NCBI RefSeq assembly: GCF_000772105.1
Contig: NZ_CP009355.1
Span: 1 to 64,000 of the forward strand
From: Vibrio tubiashii ATCC 19109
GTDB lineage: Bacteria; Pseudomonadota; Gammaproteobacteria; Enterobacterales; Vibrionaceae
Reading direction: 5' to 3'
DNA length: 64,000 bases
A program made the position numbers and the translations under genes. Below, piece after piece: positions 28,571 through 37,206 of the stretch. The notes below the pieces were generated by a model. The model was given only the letters and a program-made list of their open reading frames with translations. It made no database searches and was not told the origin of the DNA. Within the stretch, counting starts at the first letter, position 1, and each line of letters starts with the position of its first letter.

Positions 28571-29023
28571 ATGAAATTTGCGCCACTAAAGCATATACCT
28601 TCTGCATTTATCGCCTTTGTATTTATTCAATCGCTATTCTTTAAGTTTTCTGGCTCTTACGAAACCGAGCATATTTTCGGCACTTTAGGTGAGTGGTCAG
28701 GAATTGAATGGTTTGGGGTCTATGGCGGTTACATGATTGGTTTTGCTGAGCTCATCGCTTCTATCTTGCTCTTCACTCGATTACATGGTGTTGGAGCTGC
28801 CATGAGCGCGGGCATTATGACCGGTGCGATCTTCTTCCATCTGTTTACTCCGTTAGGTGTGGTTATGCCAGAGTTTAATGCGATGGGCGAAGTGGTGGGC
28901 AGTGACGGAGGTTTACTGTTTGGTATGGCGTGTATCGTGTGGAGTTGCGGTGTCTTCCTGTTTATTCGCGACGTCAAAACACAAGGTACATTCACTCACA
29001 GCCTGTTAGTGAAAGGAGCTTAG
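28571..29023 (+). CDS. Small four-TM membrane protein (DoxX-like)
   Basis: This 150-residue protein has four predicted hydrophobic segments (about 10-28, 50-68, 75-95 and 110-135). A weak DoxX-like pattern is seen in FAELIASILLF and GAAMSAGIMTGAIFFHLFTP. It could be a membrane partner for the redox or lipid chemistry of the operon; no reaction is assigned. It precedes the acyltransferase gene by 1 nt. Confidence 0.7.
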   Translation: MKFAPLKHIPSAFIAFVFIQSLFFKFSGSYETEHIFGTLGEWSGIEWFGVYGGYMIGFAELIASILLFTRLHGVGAAMSAGIMTGAIFFHLFTPLGVVMPEFNAMGEVVGSDGGLLFGMACIVWSCGVFLFIRDVKTQGTFTHSLLVKGA

Positions 29024-29024
29024 T

Positions 29025-30776
29025 ATGATTGATAGTCCTTTTCGATTACCGCGTAAAACACCATTTGGTATTGGAGAATCCGTCTTAGAATGGGCGACAG
29101 GGCTTGCTACGCTCGACTCGTTGTACAAACAAGATGCGCTACCTGAAGACAGTTTTGAGTTTATGCATGAAGCCTTGGCTCGAATTGGTACCCAGTACCA
29201 GGTTGATCATGGCAGCCTTGAAAACATCCCAAAGGAAGGCTCGGTTCTAATCGTTGCCAATCACCCATTTGGTGGTATCGAAGGGATTATTCTCGCTTCT
29301 TTGATTTCTAAAGTACGCAAAGATGTCAAAGTGCTGGCGAACGAGCTGCTCAAGCGCATACCTGAGCTTGATGAATTGTTTATTGGAGTTGATGTATTTG
29401 GTGGTGAAAAGGCCAAGCGAACCAATCGACAAGCGATCAAAGAGGCCAATCATCACTTAAAAGAAGGTGGAGTTCTGATTATTTTTCCTGCTGGTGAAGT
29501 CTCCTCGTGGCAAGCCAGTGAGAACAAGATCACCGACAAAGCGTGGAGTAAATCAGTTGCTAAGTTTGTTAAGCATGCTGAGGCGACCACTGTTCCGCTA
29601 TTCATCAATGGAATGAATAGCAAACTGTTTTATCAGGCAGGACGAATTCATCCATTACTCAGGACGGCGATGTTAGGTCGAGAGCTACTCAATAAATCGG
29701 GAGAAACCATCTCTGTCTCAGTGGGTAATCCTATTCCTTACAGTGAGATTAAAGACTTCGATAACGAAGAGGATATTACTCAGTACTTTCGATTAAACAC
29801 CTATCTGATGGGGAGTATGGGCAACGAGCAAGCGCCAACCCTAGAGGATGAGAACGCTGAACCTATCATTGCTCCTGTGTCTGTAGATTCATTGGAAAGC
29901 GAATTGCTCGCACTCGAGTCTTATAAGCTGCTAGAGCAGGGGGATTTCGAGGTTTACTGCGCGCCAACTCCAAGCATGCCGAGTATGATGCGCGAGATTG
30001 GCCGAGTTCGGGAAGAGAGTTTTAGGGAAGTCGGGGAAGGCAGTGGACGCAGCTGCGATATTGACCAGTTTGACCAGCATTATTATCAGCTCTTTGTCTG
30101 GAATAAGGCCAACCGTGATCTAGTCGGCGCTTACCGTTTGGGTTTAGTTGATGAGTTGCTTGCCAAAGGTGGTATTGATGCTCTCTACTCGACTAGCTTG
30201 TTTAAATATGATGAGGCTTTCGTTGAGAGTTTAGGTCAGTCTATAGAGTTGGGGCGCTCCGTGGTCGCAAAGCAGTATCAAAGGAACATGCACTCTCTCC
30301 TTCTGCTGTGGAAAGGCATTGCTCGTTTTGTTCAACGTAACCCTAAGTACACCCATTTGTTTGGCCCAGTCAGTATCAGCAATGACTACAGCCCAGTCGC
30401 ACGCCAGTTAATTGCATCTGTCATGTCCGTTCATTATTACGATGATGAAAAAGCTAAGCTAGTCGCACCGACAACGCCACTAGAAAAAAGTGGTCAGGAA
30501 TTCTGGCGCCCAGATATGCTTAGTTCTTTGTCCAAGTTACCTCTGTTGTCTAAAGTGTTAAGTCGTTTAGAGCAGGGGATGGGGTTGCCTGTTTTGCTTA
30601 GACAGTATCTGGGTATGAATGGCAAACTGGTCTGTTTTAATGTTGACCCTGCATTCAATTTTGCCCTAGATGGTTTGATTGTGGTTGATTTGACCACAGT
30701 CCCTGCGCGAACCTTAGGTAAATACATGGGCAAAGAGCAAGCTCAGGCTTATTTGGATTCGCATTTGCCCTCATAA
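29025..30776 (+). CDS. Fusion acyltransferase: PlsC-like N-terminus, GNAT C-terminus (OlsF-type)
   Basis: This 583-residue protein fuses an N-terminal glycerolipid acyltransferase-like domain (motif NHPFGGIEG near residue 85, then a conserved FPAGEVS block) to a C-terminal GNAT-type acyl-ACP N-acyltransferase (about 310-580, with YRLG and SIELGRSVV). The two-domain order matches OlsF, the bifunctional ornithine-lipid synthase described in Serratia and Vibrio. The HX4D of PlsC is not kept: the residue five after His is Ile, and Glu follows it. Ornithine-lipid synthesis is therefore a family-based suggestion. It ends the operon and overlaps the convergent diguanylate cyclase gene by 28 nt. Confidence 0.82.
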   Translation: MIDSPFRLPRKTPFGIGESVLEWATGLATLDSLYKQDALPEDSFEFMHEALARIGTQYQVDHGSLENIPKEGSVLIVANHPFGGIEGIILASLISKVRKDVKVLANELLKRIPELDELFIGVDVFGGEKAKRTNRQAIKEANHHLKEGGVLIIFPAGEVSSWQASENKITDKAWSKSVAKFVKHAEATTVPLFINGMNSKLFYQAGRIHPLLRTAMLGRELLNKSGETISVSVGNPIPYSEIKDFDNEEDITQYFRLNTYLMGSMGNEQAPTLEDENAEPIIAPVSVDSLESELLALESYKLLEQGDFEVYCAPTPSMPSMMREIGRVREESFREVGEGSGRSCDIDQFDQHYYQLFVWNKANRDLVGAYRLGLVDELLAKGGIDALYSTSLFKYDEAFVESLGQSIELGRSVVAKQYQRNMHSLLLLWKGIARFVQRNPKYTHLFGPVSISNDYSPVARQLIASVMSVHYYDDEKAKLVAPTTPLEKSGQEFWRPDMLSSLSKLPLLSKVLSRLEQGMGLPVLLRQYLGMNGKLVCFNVDPAFNFALDGLIVVDLTTVPARTLGKYMGKEQAQAYLDSHLPS

Positions 30777-32560
30777 ACCACTTGATTACGCCCTTGTTTT
30801 TTTGCGCGATAGAGATACTTATCCGCATTCGCAAGGGCTTTTGAAAAGCTTCCTCCTTGCCAAACGCTAACACCGATACTTATCGTAAGCGGTTGATGTG
30901 AAGAAGGCTCTGGAAGAGAGTCACCCAAGAAGACTTCAATCGATTTTCGAATTCTCTCGGCAATTTGTATCCCTTTCTCAAGTTTTGTCTCAGGAAGTAT
31001 CACGGTAAATTCTTCCCCTCCCATTCGACCAAAAATATCACTATGACGAATATCTTGTTTGATTAACGCAGTCACGTTGCGCAGTACATTATCTCCGACT
31101 GCATGGCCAAACTGGTCATTAACCATTTTAAAGTGATCTAAATCGAGCATAAAAACGATGGTTGTATGGTGATGAAGTGCCTCTATATCTCTGACTGCGT
31201 CCATCAGTGCCCTTCGGTTAAAGATCCCTGTCAGAGGGTCATATTGAGCAAGTTTGGTTAACTGCTGCTCTTTGTGGCGAATGGTTTGGGTCATCTTCTC
31301 AAAGGCGTTGAGCAGTTCACCGATTTCATCTTTTCGCGTGGTTCGCTCTATTTTGGGGTTCCCGCCTGTAGAAAGAAGGCGTATTTGCTTACGTAAGGTA
31401 ATGATTGGTTTAGCCACATACCGGGAAACAAACAAAAATAGCAGTATGAAGAGCGTGATTGAAACAGCGATATAGATATCTACTTCTTTTCTTATCATTT
31501 GACTGACTCGATTGATTTCGTCTTGGTCGACAAAAAGAACCACACTAATGCCTGTCTTATGTGAATGACTCGTGTCTAGTAATAGTGAGGAGGCAATACT
31601 GGGATTAATATCAACGGTTTGATTGGTCAGAATGCCACCAAGATCTTCTCTCATCACCGGCACAGTATTTTGGTTGAGTTTGTACTCTGTGAGCTTGCTT
31701 TGTTCTAGATACCGGTAGCCAGTGATTATGTGTTCATCTTTATTGCGAATTAGAGCGATATCTACCGCATGCAGTCCTTGTTTTAGAAAATTCTGTTTTA
31801 CGGCAAACAGTTGATCTTCCAGTATAGTTCGATCAAGAACAACGGTGTAAAATCCGATGAGATTGTGCTGGCAATCCAGTAGAGGACGAGAGAAAAAATA
31901 GGTTGAGGTATTATAGATCAAGCCGAGTTTCGCAACGGTCGTATCGTCTACCATGGTCACTACCGCTTTTGGTAAGTGCTTCATCTGGCGTAGCTTAATC
32001 AGTTCTTGGGTTAATTTTCGGCTCGCAATAGAGTTTTCTTCCCCCCGATTCTTAAGTTCTGAAAGTGCAGAGACCAGTTGTTTTAGCTGCTTTTCACGTT
32101 TTGGTGCTGCCAACTTCCAATCTGCAGCAGAGCGCATCAGAAGTGATAAATGATTACTGTCGAGTAGCGACGCGCCATTTAAGTTCTTGCGCAGTACATA
32201 GCGGTTACTAGGGTTGGCGGAAAGAGTGAACTGATTGGCGTGGCCGTTGATATCTGAAACAAAAAGTGCAGAGAAACCAGCAGAATAGCTCAGTGCACTG
32301 GCGACAGAAATAGGTGAAGTAGAAACTTCAATCTGATGGCATTGCTGGAGTTGCGCGCTTATATCATCAAACTCGCCAAGCCGTCTTTCGGCGAAATAGC
32401 CAATATCGACGGCAACTTGGGCTGTTGCCAGTCGACTGGTTTGGTTTATGTGCTCTAGCATTAAGTTTTTGCGAGCAACGAAGTAGCCGTGGCCAAACAG
32501 GAAGATGCAGGCTATCAACGGGATAAACAGTAAAAAGATCTTATATCTCAGTCGGCTCAT
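30749..32560 (-). CDS. Membrane diguanylate cyclase with HAMP and GGDEF domains
   Basis: This 603-residue protein has an N-terminal membrane anchor (about 5-25), a large periplasmic sensor (about 30-335), a second membrane segment (about 345-365), a HAMP domain and a C-terminal GGDEF domain with the active motif GGEEF. An inhibitory I-site, RHSD, lies five residues before it. It should make c-di-GMP and be subject to product inhibition. Its start overlaps the stop of the upstream binding-protein gene by 4 nt, so the two are probably coupled. The sensor resembles periplasmic Cache-type regions but is not assigned. Confidence 0.92.
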   Translation of the reverse strand: MSRLRYKIFLLFIPLIACIFLFGHGYFVARKNLMLEHINQTSRLATAQVAVDIGYFAERRLGEFDDISAQLQQCHQIEVSTSPISVASALSYSAGFSALFVSDINGHANQFTLSANPSNRYVLRKNLNGASLLDSNHLSLLMRSAADWKLAAPKREKQLKQLVSALSELKNRGEENSIASRKLTQELIKLRQMKHLPKAVVTMVDDTTVAKLGLIYNTSTYFFSRPLLDCQHNLIGFYTVVLDRTILEDQLFAVKQNFLKQGLHAVDIALIRNKDEHIITGYRYLEQSKLTEYKLNQNTVPVMREDLGGILTNQTVDINPSIASSLLLDTSHSHKTGISVVLFVDQDEINRVSQMIRKEVDIYIAVSITLFILLFLFVSRYVAKPIITLRKQIRLLSTGGNPKIERTTRKDEIGELLNAFEKMTQTIRHKEQQLTKLAQYDPLTGIFNRRALMDAVRDIEALHHHTTIVFMLDLDHFKMVNDQFGHAVGDNVLRNVTALIKQDIRHSDIFGRMGGEEFTVILPETKLEKGIQIAERIRKSIEVFLGDSLPEPSSHQPLTISIGVSVWQGGSFSKALANADKYLYRAKKQGRNQVVYEGKCESK

Positions 32561-33708
32561 TGCACTCCTACTCGTTGATCCGGTGGAGAGATAACGCCAA
32601 ACTGCTTGACTACTTTTAGCGTGCCTTGTTGGTATTGTCCAAGATACATGGGTAAGTCAAAATGATTGTCTTTTCGAAGATGTATTTTTTCTGCACCTGA
32701 ATAGCGAGTCAGACCGTGTAAGTTATTCATTACCTGCTGATGGGTTGCAAGGTCGGATTTTTCTATTGCCGCCTTAAGTAGGTAGATTAAGTCGTAGTGG
32801 GCTTTGGATGAGTATGTGATTATCTCATCTTCACCATGAAAGTGCCGATACTGCTTAGTGAATTTTTTGGTGAAATCAGTTTGCAGGTCACTGAAAAAGT
32901 GTAAGGGAGTATAGAAGCCTTCTAAGAGCTCTGCATCTACAGCGTCGAGATAGGTTTCGTCTGCGGCGAAAGCAACGACTTCTATTGGGCGACTAAAAGG
33001 ATAGCGGCGAAACTGCTTAATAAACTCGAATCCATCCGTGCCAGGTAGAATAAGCATCAATATATCACTTTCAGAGGCTTCCAACCTTTCTAGAACAGGG
33101 CGGTAGTCAGTGACGCCAAACGCGGTAAACTCTACACCGGAAATCTCGCCTCCATTAGCGTCGACAGCTTGTTTGATGCGTTGTGACATCTTATGAGGCC
33201 AGATATAGTCATAACCAAAGATAAAGTACTTTCGTTGATTCTTAGCGATGAAATAGGGAATAACAGGATCGATGTAATGTTCTGGAATCGTGCTATAGCA
33301 AATTAGGTAGTTATCATAGTGTCCCCCTTCGTAGTCGATACCGTAAAGCATGGGGATTTGGTATTTGCTGGCAATTTCACTCATCGCATATCGCGATGAA
33401 CTGCTTATGGGACCGAGCAAAGCATGGACGTTGTGTTGTTGAATTAGCTCACGGGTGTAGGCAACGGTTTTCGCCGGATCGGTCTGATTATCTCGGACAA
33501 TCAGTTCTATCTGACGGTTATTGACGCCTCCTCTTGCATTGATTTGCTCTACCGCGAGCTGAGCCCCTTTCCGCGCTTTATCTCCATAGCCACTGAAAGT
33601 TCCGGTAAGGGGTAACACGACACCAACTTTGATTGGAGTGATGGGCTCGGTGCAGCCGAGTAAGGAAAAGAGCCCAACTATCGCGAATACTCTGATGAAA
33701 TGCGGCAT
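32557..33708 (-). CDS. Periplasmic-binding lipoprotein paired with a diguanylate cyclase
   Basis: This 383-residue protein has a lipoprotein signal (lipobox LLGC, Cys19) and a type I periplasmic-binding fold of the branched-chain amino acid/urea/amide group: VGVVLPLTGTFSGYG at the mature N-terminus, then GPISSSSRYA and an YDYIWPHKM segment. No ABC permease or ATPase gene is adjacent, so transport is unlikely to be its main task. It sits directly upstream of, and overlaps, the diguanylate cyclase gene. It may be a ligand sensor for that enzyme, like the NspS-MbaA arrangement in V. cholerae, although NspS is a different family. Confidence 0.88.
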   Translation of the reverse strand: MPHFIRVFAIVGLFSLLGCTEPITPIKVGVVLPLTGTFSGYGDKARKGAQLAVEQINARGGVNNRQIELIVRDNQTDPAKTVAYTRELIQQHNVHALLGPISSSSRYAMSEIASKYQIPMLYGIDYEGGHYDNYLICYSTIPEHYIDPVIPYFIAKNQRKYFIFGYDYIWPHKMSQRIKQAVDANGGEISGVEFTAFGVTDYRPVLERLEASESDILMLILPGTDGFEFIKQFRRYPFSRPIEVVAFAADETYLDAVDAELLEGFYTPLHFFSDLQTDFTKKFTKQYRHFHGEDEIITYSSKAHYDLIYLLKAAIEKSDLATHQQVMNNLHGLTRYSGAEKIHLRKDNHFDLPMYLGQYQQGTLKVVKQFGVISPPDQRVGVQ

Positions 33709-34031
33709 GTATTACTGTCCTTAGTAAATGATTGAACATGCGTACTGGCTTTATCCTTAATAATAATACAGTTATAGCGATTAGAGAGTAAAAAGGCGGC
33801 TTTAACTCCAATATCGGCGCAGTGTTCTAAAGTGCCGAGAGTTTGAAGTGACTCGAAAGAGTGAACTGGCTCTTTAGTCAGGCGACAAAAATCTTGGAAA
33901 GCAGGCGAAAGTCTAACAATTCATCACGTCAATCTAACCTGTTACTTCGATTCATCCTGCTAGCTTTGATGGACAAACAAAGCGATTACTCTTTGTTTGA
34001 GCAGTCAGTTAGCGAATAAAAAGGATGAAAA
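33709..34031. other. Divergent intergenic region between the binding-protein gene and the LPMO gene
   Basis: This 323-bp gap must hold promoters for two divergent genes. An AAGGA ribosome site lies 7 nt before the LPMO start. A fragment resembling part of a GEMM riboswitch was considered and rejected (see rejected items). I see no other motif. Confidence 0.5.
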
Positions 34032-35207
34032 ATGAAGATGAATCTAACCCTACCTCTAATGAGTTTAAGTGCATTAGCCGTATTGAGCTCGATGAATGTG
34101 AGTGCTCATGGCTGGGCGGAGTTCCCTAGTGCGCGCCAAAATACATGCTATGAAGATGGTGGTTTTTGGACTGATGAAATACCCAATCAAGCGTGTCAGG
34201 CCGCTTATGACCAATCGGGGGCTTATCCATTTGTGCAGCGCAGTGAAGTGGCCGCGAATGTGGCCAACTATCGAGACATGGCTCATGTCAAAGCCATAGT
34301 GCCTGACGGTGAGCTGTGTTCTGCTGGCGATTCGGCCAAGAAAGGGCTTAATGCTGTGTCTCCTCATTGGCAGCGTACTAACGTCGCATTGGATGCCAAC
34401 AATCAAATAGATTTTGTATTCTACGGCCAAGCGCCCCACAACCCTTCTTATTGGGAGTTCTACTTAACCAAGCCAAGTTATGACCCTTCACTACCTTTAA
34501 CGTGGGATGATCTTGAGTTAATTGATACCGCAGGCGATATTGCAGTCGATGCGCAAAAGCGATACCGAATGAAAGTCACTTTCCCGGCAGAACGCTCTGG
34601 CGACGCGATCCTATACACTCGATGGCAACGTATCGATGTGGCAGGTGAGGGCTTTTACAACTGTAGTGATATTACCTTGCGAGGTAGCGGAACCAACCCA
34701 CCAACCGATCCTACTGACCCAACGGATCCGAACAACAATCTGACGGCATTGGGCTACTTTGTGCCACAAGGGTTTGGTCCGGTAGAATCTGGCGACACGA
34801 TCAGATTCCGTACATTTGATGCCACTGGGGCAGAGATTGTCGATGTATCTTTAGTTATTAGCGCCAACAATACCACGACTTGGGCGGCTGAAATTGCAGA
34901 TCAGTTTAACTCTCAGCAAACGGGTGATTGGTATGTGGGGATTTGGCATGCAGAAATGAACCACTATATGTTTGATACCAATAATATCTACGCCAACCAA
35001 GTCTTAGCGCCCAACAATACTTTCAGTTATGCCCTTTCGCTCATCAAAGCAGATACACCTCCTGTCGAACCTACAAACCTTTGGGATAGAGATAAGGTCT
35101 ACGACACGGGAGATGTTGTGACTCATAATGGTAGAGAGTGGACAGCGCAATGGTGGACAAAAGGTGAAGAGCCTGGAACCACGGGAGAGTGGGGCGTATG
35201 GCGATAA
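34032..35207 (+). CDS. Chitin-active lytic polysaccharide monooxygenase (AA10) with chitin-binding domains
   Basis: This 391-residue secreted protein has a signal peptide ending VSA and a mature N-terminus HGW (H26), the first residue of the copper histidine brace. The second brace histidine is H136 in GQAPHNPSYW. AA10 features continue with TRWQRID and GFYNCSDI (about 192-215). A Pro/Thr/Asp linker (PPTDPTDPTDP) leads to a middle domain and a C-terminal CBM5/12-type chitin-binding module (NLWDRDKVYDTGDVV, WTAQWWTKGEEPG). It should oxidatively cleave chitin outside the cell. It is shorter than GbpA (about 485), lacking one domain. A parS2 site starts at the base after the stop. Confidence 0.92.
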   Translation: MKMNLTLPLMSLSALAVLSSMNVSAHGWAEFPSARQNTCYEDGGFWTDEIPNQACQAAYDQSGAYPFVQRSEVAANVANYRDMAHVKAIVPDGELCSAGDSAKKGLNAVSPHWQRTNVALDANNQIDFVFYGQAPHNPSYWEFYLTKPSYDPSLPLTWDDLELIDTAGDIAVDAQKRYRMKVTFPAERSGDAILYTRWQRIDVAGEGFYNCSDITLRGSGTNPPTDPTDPTDPNNNLTALGYFVPQGFGPVESGDTIRFRTFDATGAEIVDVSLVISANNTTTWAAEIADQFNSQQTGDWYVGIWHAEMNHYMFDTNNIYANQVLAPNNTFSYALSLIKADTPPVEPTNLWDRDKVYDTGDVVTHNGREWTAQWWTKGEEPGTTGEWGVWR

Positions 35208-35220
35208 TTTACATTGTAAA
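35208..35220. promoter_or_regulatory. parS2 centromere site abutting the LPMO stop codon
   Basis: TTTACATTGTAAA is an exact match to the ParB2 palindrome. Its first base immediately follows the TAA stop of the LPMO gene. Confidence 0.85.
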
Positions 35221-35235
35221 TCTATACTAGGCACA

Positions 35236-35271
35236 CGAAGAAGTGGCGACCAATCGGTCGTCACTTCTTCG
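35236..35271. terminator. Hairpin after the LPMO gene
   Basis: CGAAGAAGTGGCGACC and GGTCGTCACTTCTTCG form a 16-bp stem with one G-U pair and a 4-nt loop. There is no T-run after it, so termination may be by structure or Rho, or the element may stabilise the mRNA end. Confidence 0.55.
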
Positions 35272-35369
35272 TTATGACTGTGATGTAGGCTACGTGGAGC
35301 TGTTTCTCGTCTTGCCTTAAATAACATATTGTTTACACTGATTTCGATGTGAACGTATAAGGGTATCGA

Positions 35370-35984
35370 ATGAGTCGTATTAGGCAGAAAAATCAGCAGC
35401 TAATTATTGAAGTAGCCAGTGAACAGTTTGCTACCCATGGTTATGCGGCGACAAAAATTGTCGATATCGCTAAAGCGGCTGATATTCCTAAGGCGAACGT
35501 CTTTTACTACTTCAGCTCCAAAGATAAGCTCTATTACGCGGTACTAAAGACAGTAACCCAGCCATTGCTTGAGGCATCACGACCGATTGAAGAACTGACA
35601 GACCCAGTTCAAGCCTTAACCGAGTATATCGAAGCGAAACTTCGTATTTCTCGCGACCATCCTTATGCATCAAAGGTATTCGCCAATGAAGTGATGTCAG
35701 GGGCTAAGGCACTACCAGAAGATATTGGTCAAGAGCTGTTTAAGCAGTCACAAATGATCATCGATAAGTTTTCAACCTGGTCACTGCAGGGGTTGATGGA
35801 TGATGTTCCAGCGCATCACTTGATGTTTACCATCTGGGCCGCCACTCAAACCTATGCCGACTTTGGCTGGCAAATCTGCAATGTCATGAAAAAAGAGCAG
35901 CTAGATAACGACGATTATCATCAAGCCGCTCAGTTCATCACTCAGCTTATTATCAACGGCTGCGGTGTTAAAACTAACAGCTGA
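35370..35984 (+). CDS. TetR-family regulator (RutR-like)
   Basis: This 204-residue regulator has an N-terminal TetR helix-turn-helix (ATKIVDIAKAADIPKANVFYYF) and a C-terminal ligand domain resembling that of E. coli RutR: YIEAKLRISRDHPYASKVFANE, and WAATQTYADFGWQ near the end. RutR senses uracil and controls pyrimidine use; the ligand of this protein is not known. No pyrimidine-utilisation operon lies beside it. It is convergent with the GNAT gene (4-bp gap). Confidence 0.87.
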   Translation: MSRIRQKNQQLIIEVASEQFATHGYAATKIVDIAKAADIPKANVFYYFSSKDKLYYAVLKTVTQPLLEASRPIEELTDPVQALTEYIEAKLRISRDHPYASKVFANEVMSGAKALPEDIGQELFKQSQMIIDKFSTWSLQGLMDDVPAHHLMFTIWAATQTYADFGWQICNVMKKEQLDNDDYHQAAQFITQLIINGCGVKTNS

Positions 35985-35988
35985 ACGG

Positions 35989-36684
35989 TTAAGCGAAACG
36001 TCCCCACACTGTTAAAGGTGTTAAAATCTCAAAGCCAAGTGGTTCAAGTCGCTGTACTTCTTGTTCATCTCCATAGCCGACAATATATTGATTAGGGTAA
36101 AGCATTTGCAAATGCCCAATAAGAGCGGAGAATAACGCCGGCTCACCCCATAAATTGTAGATGCCGAGCGTGTGTGTATCGTTGAAACTCGTAATACCCG
36201 CGACCTGCCCATTTGACTCAGCAGTGAAGAACCTGGTGGCCTCAGAATCTAGCATGCTGCTAGGGTAAATAGGAGTATAGTTTTCTTCGCCACGAGAGCG
36301 AGTTTCCCATTCAGCCAACCCTTCAGCGCTCGTCGCTTCTGAGATTTGGACACTATCGCTTTGTCGAAGCGGCGGCAGAGCTTTCTTAATATACCAATTT
36401 GCATCAAATAACTTAGTAAACCCTAATGGTTCGAGGCTTAACGCGGCAAAGCAATCTTTGACAAAGTAGCTGCCTTGTACGGGAATGACTTCTTCCAATA
36501 GCGCTTGTGTAGCGGACGTATTGAGTGTGACTAGATTGGGGAAAAAGGTCGGCATTGGGTCTTTCGAACACCAGTAATTCGCTTCAAGTTTTGTTTCCAC
36601 TTGGTGTATTTCTGCTACACGCTGGCACCAGTTTTGATTATTTGTAATAGCTCTAAGAGTGGCTTGTTCCATTCTGTTTTTCAC
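35989..36684 (-). CDS. GNAT-like hypothetical protein
   Basis: This 231-residue protein has a weak GNAT-type acetyltransferase pattern in its C-terminal half (NGQVAGITSFNDTHTLGIYN and LGFEILTP). The N-terminal half is not recognised. The start is GTG at 36684, with a GGGA ribosome site 8 nt upstream; an ATG at 36672 is an alternative. No function is assigned. It is followed by the convergent tetR-type gene. Confidence 0.6.
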   Translation of the reverse strand: MKNRMEQATLRAITNNQNWCQRVAEIHQVETKLEANYWCSKDPMPTFFPNLVTLNTSATQALLEEVIPVQGSYFVKDCFAALSLEPLGFTKLFDANWYIKKALPPLRQSDSVQISEATSAEGLAEWETRSRGEENYTPIYPSSMLDSEATRFFTAESNGQVAGITSFNDTHTLGIYNLWGEPALFSALIGHLQMLYPNQYIVGYGDEQEVQRLEPLGFEILTPLTVWGRFA

Positions 36685-36717
36685 GATATTCCCTGTATTT
36701 GTTGATAATCTTAGTGG

Positions 36718-36948
36718 TTAGCGGTACTTGTTTAGGTGTTTAGATTTGGCTGATTTTTCATTACCACGTTTATAGTTACCCGTTTCTCTCGCCATCAGCT
36801 GTTGCTGTTGTTGATGGTTCATTTCAGCAGCCCGCGCTGTAAAGTGAATTGCACTTTTTCCTCGCAGTGTCGTCACCAAGCTCCCATCACGGTAGATCTG
36901 AACGCAGTTCTCTGTTGAGTGGTAGGTAAAGCCTAGATGTGTTTCCAT
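36718..36948 (-). CDS. Small conserved-type hypothetical protein
   Basis: This 76-residue basic protein is glutamine-rich in its middle (HQQQQQL) and lysine-rich at the C-terminus. It starts with ATG, preceded by TTAGGGA, which is a plausible ribosome site. I do not recognise a family. It lies 33 nt upstream of the GNAT-like gene on the same strand and may be co-transcribed. Confidence 0.6.
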   Translation of the reverse strand: METHLGFTYHSTENCVQIYRDGSLVTTLRGKSAIHFTARAAEMNHQQQQQLMARETGNYKRGNEKSAKSKHLNKYR

Positions 36949-37206
36949 ACGAATTAATCCCTAATTTCTATAAAATCCAATCAATCCTTATTGTCTAATA
37001 TATTGATTACAAAGAGTTTTCAACACAAAAGGCGGTAAGGGTAAGTGTTGAATATGTTAATAGAATGTGGCTCAAACTTTGACAGAAAAATAACACTCAC
37101 AATGAGATCTTAAACTCAATTAATTACTTTCGTGAATGATATTCATAGTGTTGCATTTTATCTTTTGCTCGCTTTTTAAGCATACAAAAATATAGGATGT
37201 AACATA

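Noticed and set aside
33840..33920. Possible GEMM (c-di-GMP) riboswitch upstream of the LPMO gene, as before gbpA in V. cholerae
   Set aside because: Only a CGAAAG-type loop with flanking GACT/AGTG resembles it. The conserved GGACGCAAAGCC-type segment and the second stem are missing, so the call is not supported.
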